DNA of 64,000 nucleotides from Streptomyces sp. LHD-70. GTDB lineage: Bacteria > Actinomycetota > Actinomycetes > Streptomycetales > Streptomycetaceae. This document shows, piece by piece, positions 6,869 through 14,510 of this stretch (positions are counted from its first letter, which is position 1; each line of letters begins with the position of its first letter). The stretch is from the NCBI RefSeq assembly GCF_031157275.1, contig NZ_JAVIFW010000007.1, forward strand, positions 336,284 to 400,283. Reading direction: 5' to 3'. The notes beneath the pieces are model-generated. The model did not search any database. It was not told the DNA's origin and saw only the letters and a list, made by a program, of their open reading frames with translations. Made by a program: the position numbers and the translations under genes.

Positions 6869-8716
6869 TCAGTGCACGGCGCCCCGTACGTCCTCGGGAT
6901 GCAGGCGGGGCCTGCCCGCAAGGGATGTCCAGAGGTGCGAATCGGCGTCGTCCTCCGGGAGTTGGGCGAGCATGTAGTGAACGCACCGTTCGATCTTGAC
7001 TCGCCACAGGCGGGCCGCCTCGTTCCCGTCCGCATCGCACAACGCGTCGTAGACGACGGCGTCTTCATTGGCGATGGTGCCGCACGCCTGGCTGTAGTCC
7101 ATGTCCAGGACCGTGACGAACATACGCAGCCGGGCCGTGAGGCGTTCGAAGGTGTGGGCGGCCTCCGGCAGATCCGCGCTGCGTGCGAGGGCGTCCTGGA
7201 ACCGCAGGTCGTCTTCACGAATACGTGTGTGGTCGTTTTCTCGGGCGGCGGCGCGGACCTCCGCCAGGGCGGCCGAGGGCGAGGCCAGTTTCTCCGGCCC
7301 GAGCATGGCGACACGGCGGATGAGCAGTGCACCGAGACTGGCCCGCAGGGCATAGAGGTCGAGGACGTCCTTCGCCGTGATGGCGGGGACAGCGGTCCCA
7401 CCACCGGGGAGCAGCTCCAGCATGCCTTCCTCGGCCAGTGCCCGGAGCCCCGCACGGACGACCCGGCGCGAAAGGCCGAGACGGGAAGCGAGCGGAGCCT
7501 CCCGCACGCGCTCTCCCGGCCGGTAGCCGGCGGCGAGGACGGCTTCCCGCAACAGCCCTACGACGGGGTCCGTGGTGATGGGGGCTCCGGCAGGAGTGTC
7601 GACGGGTGCGATCCGGGGCGCCGTGCCGGTGCCGACGTGCTCGGCTGTACGCACATCCGGCACCCTTGAGTCACTACCAGGGCCACAGATGGCCGGGTTT
7701 TCGTAAGGCAGACGTGCCGCTGCACTACGCATGAACGGGCTGGCGGACGGGGTCCACGTGGTGGACCAGGTCAGCAGCGCGTCACGGAGGCGGGACCCCT
7801 CGGGTGCTGCTCCACGAGAGGGCCGGCCGTCCGCAGCGAGCAGACGCCGGGTCTCATCGGTCCACTCCCCGGGAGTGGGCGCCAGGTGCCAGCGGAGGCA
7901 TCGGGAGTCGGCTGCGTCCGGTCCGTCGAGAACACCGCGGGTATCCGCCGGCACACCGTGCGCGAGCAGGTGCACGCTTGCCCCGGCACCCGCTCCCGAC
8001 GTCACCCTCTTCAGGAATGCGCGCAGCCCAGAGGGAACCGTCGCGCCTTCCGCATCCACCTGGCCCCGCAGCGCCGCGAAGGCTCCGGCGACGGCCAGCA
8101 CCTGGGGCACGTCCGCGTCCTGACCGAACAGGCGCCCAGCGGTGGTCGGTTGGGACCTGCGTGCGGCCACGCCTCGTCCGGCGCGGGCCGTCACGGCGAG
8201 CACACACATGGGCGGAGCGAGGAACAGGCCGACCATCTCCTCGGCGTGATCCGGCAGGGACCACGCCGAGCGCACCCGGGTCCCGTTGCGAGGTGCCCCC
8301 TGCACGCTGTAGGTCCGCCAGACTCTGCTCACCGTGCTCTGACTCAGGCCGGTCTCAGCCGCCATGGCGCGGGTCGACCAAGCCCGCCTGGCACCGGACG
8401 GCGGAGGCGTGAGCGTACGGAGGAGAACGTGGGCCACCGTGTCGTCGTCCGCCGTGGGCGGGCGCCCGGGACGTGGTTGCTCATCCAGGCCGTCAAGCCG
8501 CTCGGCAAGGAAACGGGCCCGCCATTTGCCGACCATGTCGCGGGAGATACCGAGGCGTTGGGCCACAGCGGTGTTGGTGGGCTCCTTCTCACAGGCCAGC
8601 ACGATCTTCGCGCGCAGGGCTTGAGCCTGCGAGCACGTACGACTGCGGGTCCACTGCAGGAGCGTGGCCCGCTCGTCCTCAGTGAGGTACACGGCGTTGC
8701 GGGGTCGGCCAGCCAT
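6869..8716 (-). CDS. Chimeric regulator 2: inactivated IS630-type transposase fused to GntR/FCD
   Basis: This is a 615-residue paralogue of the protein at 4319 with the same domain order. The transposase-like HTH reads VAQRLGISRDMVGKWRARFL, the second HTH TGLSQSTVSRVWRTY, and the dead RNase-H-like part GLFLAPPMCVLAVTARAG (~175-190), ASVHLLAHGVPAD, and TWSTTWTPSASPF. GntR winged-helix residues are LASRLGLSRRVVRAGLRALAEEGML, followed by an FCD domain (VLDLYALRASLGALLI). Both catalytic Asp positions of IS630 are replaced. It is divergent from MFS2 at 9110. The promoter shares a 14-base motif and a near-ATG -10 with regulator 1. It probably senses a substrate of this island and controls MFS2 and the following catabolic genes. 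Confidence 0.85.
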   Translation of the reverse strand: MAGRPRNAVYLTEDERATLLQWTRSRTCSQAQALRAKIVLACEKEPTNTAVAQRLGISRDMVGKWRARFLAERLDGLDEQPRPGRPPTADDDTVAHVLLRTLTPPPSGARRAWSTRAMAAETGLSQSTVSRVWRTYSVQGAPRNGTRVRSAWSLPDHAEEMVGLFLAPPMCVLAVTARAGRGVAARRSQPTTAGRLFGQDADVPQVLAVAGAFAALRGQVDAEGATVPSGLRAFLKRVTSGAGAGASVHLLAHGVPADTRGVLDGPDAADSRCLRWHLAPTPGEWTDETRRLLAADGRPSRGAAPEGSRLRDALLTWSTTWTPSASPFMRSAAARLPYENPAICGPGSDSRVPDVRTAEHVGTGTAPRIAPVDTPAGAPITTDPVVGLLREAVLAAGYRPGERVREAPLASRLGLSRRVVRAGLRALAEEGMLELLPGGGTAVPAITAKDVLDLYALRASLGALLIRRVAMLGPEKLASPSAALAEVRAAARENDHTRIREDDLRFQDALARSADLPEAAHTFERLTARLRMFVTVLDMDYSQACGTIANEDAVVYDALCDADGNEAARLWRVKIERCVHYMLAQLPEDDADSHLWTSLAGRPRLHPEDVRGAVH

Positions 8717-9109
8717 GCCATCAATCGTAGCCGAATTTCCGACTCACAGACAGGCCAGACCCTGGTGAGACAGCAGGGGCATTGTTGGCCGCTCCTGGCC
8801 TTCACATACTTCGTGTCATCCGGCGGCCACGATTCCGCCAGCCAAGAGAAAGCCGCGAGTTCCCTCGATCACTGCGACACCGTCCACCTGTCCGTAGGGG
8901 CGGATGGGACGCAGGAATCGATCCCGCAAGCCCGGGGCGGACCACGCTCACCGGGCACGGCACCCGCGACATCGGAACGCAGTGTGTCCCGCCCGGACAT
9001 CCACACCAAGGCAGCGACCGGGCATCCAATTCCACGACACGACATCAACCCGGACCTGTGCCGGGCCTACGCTTTCAAGTAGGCCCGGGAACCGCTCCCG
9101 GAGGCTGAG
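8717..9109. promoter_or_regulatory. Divergent control region chimeric regulator 2 / MFS2
   Basis: On the minus strand CAACAATGCCCCTG (8774-8787) lies 58 bases from the regulator start, exactly the distance seen for regulator 1. A TACGAT -10 element (8724-8729) stands 7 bases from the ATG and there is no ribosome-binding site. Toward MFS2 the only clear signal is GGAGG about ten bases before its ATG. No other gene is visible in the remaining ~300 bases. Confidence 0.6.
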
Positions 9110-10483
9110 ATGACCGCAAACGCAGAGGGCAGAGCAGAGAACAGAGTGGACGACGCGCCCCTGTCGCGCTTCCACAAGAAACTGGCGCTGTACTCCTCCG
9201 GGGGACCGTTCCTCGACGGCTACGTCCTGAGCATCATCGGCGTCGCCATGGTGCAGATCACGCCGCAGCTCCACCTGTCCGACTCCGCCCAGGGGTTGAT
9301 CGGCGCGTCCGCGCTCATCGGCATCTTCCTCGGCGCGTTCGTGGGCGGCTGGCTCACCGACAAGTTCGGGCGCCAACTCCTGTACACCATCGACCTGGTG
9401 GCCATCATCGTCTGTTCCGTCGCGCAGTTCTGGGCGACGGACCCGGTGTGGCTGTTCGTCCTGCGTCTGCTGATCGGCATGGCGGTCGGCGCGGACTACC
9501 CGATCGCGACCTCGCTGCTCGCCGAGTTCACGCCGCGCCGCTACCGCGGCCCGCTCCTCGGCGGCCTGGTCGTCATGTGGTTCGTCGGCGCGGCCACCGC
9601 GTACATCGTCGGTGAAGTCCTGCTGTCCTTCGGCGGCGACGACGCCTGGCGGTGGATGCTCGCCAGTGCCACGCTGCCCGCCACGGTCATCGTGCTGCTG
9701 CGCCACGGCACGCCTGAGTCCCCGCGCTGGCTGGCGAACAAGGGCCGCACCGACGAGGCCGAGGCCGTCCTGAAGAAGGTCTACGGACCCGAGGCGACGA
9801 TCCATGACCTGCCGGCCGAGGAGCGCGAGAACGTCGACCTCAAGGCGATCCTGCGCTCGGGCTACGGCGGACGCATGCTCTACATCACCGTCTTCTGGAC
9901 CTGTTCCATCGTTCCGCTCTTCGCCATCTACGCGTTCGGCCCGAGGATCCTCGACGCGCTCCACCTCGAAGGCGGACTCGCCAACATCGGCGAAGCCTTG
10001 ATCACCGTCATGTTCCTCATCGGCTGTGTGATCGCACTGTTCTGCGTGAACCGCATGGGCCGTCGCCCGCTGGTCATCCACAGCTTCATCTGGTCCGGCG
10101 TGGCCCTGCTGCTGCTCGGCATCTTCCCTGACGCCCCGTCGAACGTGATCATGACGCTCTTCGCCCTGTACGCGCTGATCATCGGCGGCACCCAGATCCT
10201 GCAGTGGGTCTACCCGAACGAACTGTTCCCGACCGAGGTGCGCGGCTCGGCCGTGGGCCTGGCCTCGTCCGCGAGCCGTATCGGTGCCGCCGTCGGCACG
10301 TATCTCGTCCCCGTGGCACTGACCGCCTGGGGCATCGGCGGCACCATGATCGCCGCCGCGGCCATCAGCCTCATCGGCGCCGTCGTCTCCGTCCTGTGGG
10401 CGCCCGAGACCCGCGGCATGTCCCTCGACGAGGCCGCAGCCCTGCCCGGCCAGTCCACGCCGCAGGAAGGCCTCCGGGTCTGA
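9110..10483 (+). CDS. MFS transporter (MFS2)
   Basis: This 457-residue, 12-helix major facilitator carries GWLTDKFGRQ and PESPRWLANKGR motifs. It is paralogous to MFS1 at 2628 (shared FHKKLxLYSSGGPFLDG N terminus and APETRGMSLDEAAAL C terminus). The ATG start follows CGGAGG. It heads a plus-strand series of catabolic genes running to 18.9 kb and is probably the uptake system for one of their substrates, such as hydroxyproline or a methylated proline. The exact substrate is inferred from context only. Confidence 0.88.
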   Translation: MTANAEGRAENRVDDAPLSRFHKKLALYSSGGPFLDGYVLSIIGVAMVQITPQLHLSDSAQGLIGASALIGIFLGAFVGGWLTDKFGRQLLYTIDLVAIIVCSVAQFWATDPVWLFVLRLLIGMAVGADYPIATSLLAEFTPRRYRGPLLGGLVVMWFVGAATAYIVGEVLLSFGGDDAWRWMLASATLPATVIVLLRHGTPESPRWLANKGRTDEAEAVLKKVYGPEATIHDLPAEERENVDLKAILRSGYGGRMLYITVFWTCSIVPLFAIYAFGPRILDALHLEGGLANIGEALITVMFLIGCVIALFCVNRMGRRPLVIHSFIWSGVALLLLGIFPDAPSNVIMTLFALYALIIGGTQILQWVYPNELFPTEVRGSAVGLASSASRIGAAVGTYLVPVALTAWGIGGTMIAAAAISLIGAVVSVLWAPETRGMSLDEAAALPGQSTPQEGLRV

Positions 10484-10564
10484 CCGGTCGGCATTTCTGA
10501 CGGCCAACTCACCCTTCTCGTACGGCAGTTGCTGCCCGCGGTTGGAAAGAAGAGAGGTATAGCG

Positions 10565-11944
10565 ATGAAAGATGTGGTCATCGTCGGCGGTGGCATCGCA
10601 GGGCTGTCGGCCGCGTGGCGGCTGCGGCACTGGGACACCCTGCTCCTGGAGTCCGAGAGCCGGGTCGGCGGCCGTATCCGCTCCGAGCGGCGCGGACCGT
10701 ACTTCCTCAACTGGGGCGGTCACGTCTACGCGGGCGGCAACTCCGCGACCGGCTGGCTCCTGAACAACACCGGCGTCGAGGCGACCGACGTGCCCGGCTC
10801 CCTGTCCGGCCTCTCGATGAACGGCAGGACGATCATCAAGGGCCGCGTCGAGACCTACCCGTTCCGCATCCCGATGCCGCTGCAGGCCCGCCTCGGCATG
10901 GTGAAGACCGGCGCCAAGGTCGCGCTGCAAGTGGCCCGTTACGCCCGCATCGTCGGGCAACGCAAGGGCGAGAGCGCCGCCGAGCGACAGCAGCGGATCT
11001 ACGACTTCCTCAACGACCGCTCCTTCAAGGACTTCATCGGCGACGTCCCGGCCGACACCCAGGCCCTGTTCGAGCCGACCGTCACCCGGTCCGCCGCCGA
11101 CATCGACCAACTCTCCGCCGGTGCGGGCGTCGGCTACTTCAGCCTGGTCTGGGGCATCGGCGGCGGCCTCACCCAGTCCATCGTCGGCGGCCCCTCCACC
11201 ATCACCGAGTCCATCGCCGCCTCCCTCGGGGACCGGCTGCGCCTCGACGCCCATGTCGACGAGATCGTGCACAAGAAGCACTCGGTGGTGGTCCGCTACC
11301 GCGAGAACGGCGTCGAGCAGGAAGTCGAGGCCCGCACCGTCGTCCTGGCCACCCCCGCGACGGTCGCGCACCGCGTCGCCGTCGACCTGGACCCGGACAT
11401 CCGCGACGCCCTCGCACAGGTGGTCTACGGCCCCTACGTCAGCGCCGCGTTCCTCTCCAACGAAACCGGCCGCCAGCAGTGGGACGACGCGTACGCCATC
11501 GCCACCCCCAAACGCTCCTTCAACGTGGCCCTCAACATGTCGAACATCGTCCGCGGCCACGAACGCCAACGCCAGCCCGGCTCCAGCCTGATGACCTTCT
11601 CCCCCGGCTCCCTCGCCCGCACCCTGCTCGAACACGACGACGACACCATCCGCCGCATCTACCTCGACGACCTCGACCAGGTCCTTCCCGGCTTCGCCGA
11701 GAACGTCGTCGAGGCCGAGGTCCAACGCTTCCCCACCGGCGCCCCCTACTGCTTCCCCGGCCGCGCGAAGCTGCAGCCCGCGCTCACCCGCCGCGGCGGC
11801 CGCGTGTTCCTCGCCGGTGACTACCTCGGCACCCTCTACACCGAAACCGCCATCTCCTCCGGCCTGTCCGCCGCACACGAGGCCCGCAGCATCCTCGCCA
11901 CCGACCGGCAGACCACCCGCCGCACCCTCACCGACACCCACTGA
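10565..11944 (+). CDS. FAD-dependent amine oxidase / PPOX-like oxidoreductase
   Basis: The N terminus MKDVVIVGGGIAGLSAAWRL is a Rossmann FAD-binding motif, followed by ESRVGGRIRS, which is typical of the monoamine oxidase / protoporphyrinogen oxidase fold. The C-terminal FLAGDYLGT matches the second FAD contact. It is 459 residues. The ATG at 10565 follows AGAAGAGAGG; an earlier start has no support. It lies between the transporter and the DapA-like gene, so an amine or imino-acid oxidation in the same pathway is likely. No specific substrate can be assigned. Confidence 0.8.
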   Translation: MKDVVIVGGGIAGLSAAWRLRHWDTLLLESESRVGGRIRSERRGPYFLNWGGHVYAGGNSATGWLLNNTGVEATDVPGSLSGLSMNGRTIIKGRVETYPFRIPMPLQARLGMVKTGAKVALQVARYARIVGQRKGESAAERQQRIYDFLNDRSFKDFIGDVPADTQALFEPTVTRSAADIDQLSAGAGVGYFSLVWGIGGGLTQSIVGGPSTITESIAASLGDRLRLDAHVDEIVHKKHSVVVRYRENGVEQEVEARTVVLATPATVAHRVAVDLDPDIRDALAQVVYGPYVSAAFLSNETGRQQWDDAYAIATPKRSFNVALNMSNIVRGHERQRQPGSSLMTFSPGSLARTLLEHDDDTIRRIYLDDLDQVLPGFAENVVEAEVQRFPTGAPYCFPGRAKLQPALTRRGGRVFLAGDYLGTLYTETAISSGLSAAHEARSILATDRQTTRRTLTDTH

Positions 11945-11982
11945 CCTCCCCTCAATTCCCTTACGTATCAAGGAGTTTGACC

Positions 11983-12882
11983 ATGACCGATCAGCTGACC
12001 GGAATCCTCACCGCACTCGCCACCCCCTTCACACCGGACGGTGCAATCGACGAGAAGCTGCTGCGCCGCCTCGTCGACCGGAGCGTGGACGGCGGTGTCG
12101 ACGGCGTCGTCGCCTGCGGCTCCACCGGCGAGTTCGCCGCCATGACCGGCGACGAGCGGCGCCTGCTCGTCGAGACCGTCATCGACCAGAGCGCGGGCCG
12201 CGTCCCCGTCATCGCCCAGACCGGCGCCGTGAGCACCCGCGAGGCCGTCGCCCTCTCCCAGCACGCCGAGGCGGCGGGCGCTGACGTCCTGATGGTCGTC
12301 ACCCCGTACTACGAGCCCTTGACCATGGACGAGACGCTGCACTACCTGGCCACCGTCGCCGACTCCGTGCAGATCCCGGTCATGCTCTACAACCTCCCCG
12401 GCGCCACCGGCGTCAACCTCGACCCCGACACCGTCGGCGCACTCGCCCACAAGCACCCGAACATCAAATACATCAAGGACACCACCGGCGACATGTCCCA
12501 GGCCGGCAAGCTCATCCACCACCACAGCGACGTCATCTCCACCTTCATCGGCTGGGACGCCCTGCTACTCGCCGCCGTCGCCGAGGGCGCGGCCGGCGTG
12601 ATGGCCGGCACCGCCAACGTCATGCCCGCCCAACTCGTCGCCGTCCACCGGGCGTTGCTCGCCGGAGACCTCGCCGGGGCGCGCAAGCAGTGGGACCGGA
12701 TCTACCCCCTCATGGACACCCTCATGTCCGCCCCGTTCATCCCCGCCGTCAAGGCCGCCCTGGAGGAGATCGGCCTGCCCGTCGGCGGCCCCCGCGAACC
12801 GATGCTGCCCGTGAACACCGAGACCCGTACGCGGATCGCGGCCGCCCTCAACGCCCTGCCCGAGCTGACCAACGCCCAGTGA
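11983..12882 (+). CDS. DapA-family aldolase/deaminase
   Basis: This 299-residue TIM-barrel protein of the dihydrodipicolinate synthase family has GSTGEF near residue 47, Tyr136 in VMLYNLPG and the Schiff-base Lys165 in IKYIKDTTGD. The ATG is seven bases after AAGGAG. In hydroxyproline catabolism a DapA-family member deaminates pyrroline-4-hydroxy-2-carboxylate to 2-oxoglutarate semialdehyde. The adjacent aldehyde dehydrogenase and the oxidase/epimerase operon make that role likely here. N-acetylneuraminate-lyase-like or other 2-oxoacid chemistry cannot be excluded from sequence. Confidence 0.85.
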   Translation: MTDQLTGILTALATPFTPDGAIDEKLLRRLVDRSVDGGVDGVVACGSTGEFAAMTGDERRLLVETVIDQSAGRVPVIAQTGAVSTREAVALSQHAEAAGADVLMVVTPYYEPLTMDETLHYLATVADSVQIPVMLYNLPGATGVNLDPDTVGALAHKHPNIKYIKDTTGDMSQAGKLIHHHSDVISTFIGWDALLLAAVAEGAAGVMAGTANVMPAQLVAVHRALLAGDLAGARKQWDRIYPLMDTLMSAPFIPAVKAALEEIGLPVGGPREPMLPVNTETRTRIAAALNALPELTNAQ

Positions 12883-12958
12883 TCTGCGGGTCCCCGCCCG
12901 CACAGCCGTAGATCGGCTCCACGCTCAACCGGAATGCACCGTAAGGGAGTTACCACTC

Positions 12959-14449
12959 ATGACCGCGACCGTCCACCGCGCCGCCGACGCCGCTCCTCTC
13001 GCGGAGGGGAAGGACCTGCCGCCCTCCCTCCACTTCATCGGAGGCGCCTTTGTCGACACCGCGGCCGAGCGATTCACCGAGGTGATCGACCCGTCCTCGG
13101 AAGACGTCATCGCCCGCGTGCCCGAGGGGAACCGTGAGGACGTCGACCGCGCCGTCGCGGCTGCCGTAGGTGCCAAGGAGGAGTGGGCGCGGCTCGTACC
13201 CAAGGAGAGGTCGGAGGTGCTGCACGCGATCGCCGACCGGCTCGCCGAGCACACCGACGTACTGGTCCGCCTCGAGGCGGCGAACACCGGGAAGCCGCTG
13301 TCGGTGGCGCGGGACGACGTCGACGGCACGATCGACACGTTCCGCTTCATCGCAGGCGCCCTGCGCGCGACCACGTCCATGGCCGCCGGGGACTACGTCG
13401 AGGACCACCTCTCGGTGATCCTGCGCGAGCCGCTGGGCGTCGTCGGCTTGGTCACGCCGTGGAACTACCCGCTGATGATGGCCGCCTGGAAGATCGCGCC
13501 GACGCTCGGCGCCGGGAACACCCTGGTGATCAAGCCGTCCGAGCAGACACCGCTCACCACCCTCAAGTTCGCCGAACTCGTCGCCGACCTGCTGCCGCCG
13601 GGTGTGGTGAACGTGGTGACGGGCGACGGTCCGGTGGTCGGTGCCCGGCTCGCCGAGCACCCGGACATCGCGATGATCGCCCTGACCGGCTCGGTCGGCA
13701 GCGGCCGCGCCGTGGCCCGTACAGCCGCAGAGTCCCTCAAGCGGGTCCACCTCGAACTCGGCGGCAAGGCACCGGTCGTCATCTTCGAGGACGCCGATCT
13801 GGAGGCCGCCGCGGTGGCACTGCGGACGGCGGGCTACTGGAACTCGGGCCAGGAATGCGGGGCCGCCTGCCGCGTCCTGGTCCATGCCTCCGTGGCCGAC
13901 CGGTTCACCGAGGAACTCGTCCGCGAGGTGGGCAAGCTGATCGTCGGCGATCCGCGCGCGGGCGAGCACGTCGACATCGGTCCGCTCGTCTCCAAGGCAC
14001 ACTTCGACCGGGTTCGCGGCTACCTCGGCCGGGCGCGCAGCCAAGGTGTCCGGGCCGCGATCGGTGGCAGCTCCCTGGACGGCCCCGGCTACTTCGTCGC
14101 GCCCACCGTCCTGGTCGACGTGCCCGAGGGCGCCGAGATCGCCCGCGAGGAGGTCTTCGGCCCCGTCGTCACCGTCGAGACGTTCACCGACGAGAACGAG
14201 GCGATCCGCCGCGCCAACGACGTCCCCTTCGGCCTTTCGGCCTCCGTATGGACCGAGAACGCCCGCCGCAGCCACGCCGTCGCCGCCCGACTGGACGCCG
14301 GGACCGTCTGGGTCAACTCCCATCTCGTCCTGGCCAACGAGGTTCCCTGGGGCGGCTTCAAGGGCTCGGGCTACGGCCGCGACCTGTCCCTGTACGCCCT
14401 CGACGACTACTCCCGTACCAAGCACGTGATGCACCACCACGGGCGTTGA
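12959..14449 (+). CDS. NAD(P)-dependent aldehyde dehydrogenase
   Basis: The 496-residue enzyme has PWNYPLMMAAWKIAPTLGAGN, the glutamate motif LELGGKAP and the catalytic Cys300 in GQECGA. It belongs to the ALDH superfamily close to betaine- and aminoaldehyde dehydrogenases. Placed directly after the DapA-like gene, it most simply oxidises 2-oxoglutarate semialdehyde to 2-oxoglutarate, finishing hydroxyproline breakdown. A role on a betaine or amino-aldehyde is the alternative. GGGAG precedes the ATG. Confidence 0.85.
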   Translation: MTATVHRAADAAPLAEGKDLPPSLHFIGGAFVDTAAERFTEVIDPSSEDVIARVPEGNREDVDRAVAAAVGAKEEWARLVPKERSEVLHAIADRLAEHTDVLVRLEAANTGKPLSVARDDVDGTIDTFRFIAGALRATTSMAAGDYVEDHLSVILREPLGVVGLVTPWNYPLMMAAWKIAPTLGAGNTLVIKPSEQTPLTTLKFAELVADLLPPGVVNVVTGDGPVVGARLAEHPDIAMIALTGSVGSGRAVARTAAESLKRVHLELGGKAPVVIFEDADLEAAAVALRTAGYWNSGQECGAACRVLVHASVADRFTEELVREVGKLIVGDPRAGEHVDIGPLVSKAHFDRVRGYLGRARSQGVRAAIGGSSLDGPGYFVAPTVLVDVPEGAEIAREEVFGPVVTVETFTDENEAIRRANDVPFGLSASVWTENARRSHAVAARLDAGTVWVNSHLVLANEVPWGGFKGSGYGRDLSLYALDDYSRTKHVMHHHGR

Positions 14450-14510
14450 GCTCGTACCGCCTGACGAAGGAGTCCGCAGTGAAGACTCAACTGCACCGTG
14501 GAGGTGTCCG

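Noticed and set aside
8948..11971. Long minus-strand frame opposite MFS2 and the FAD oxidoreductase
   Set aside because: Antisense shadow of well-supported genes, without motifs.
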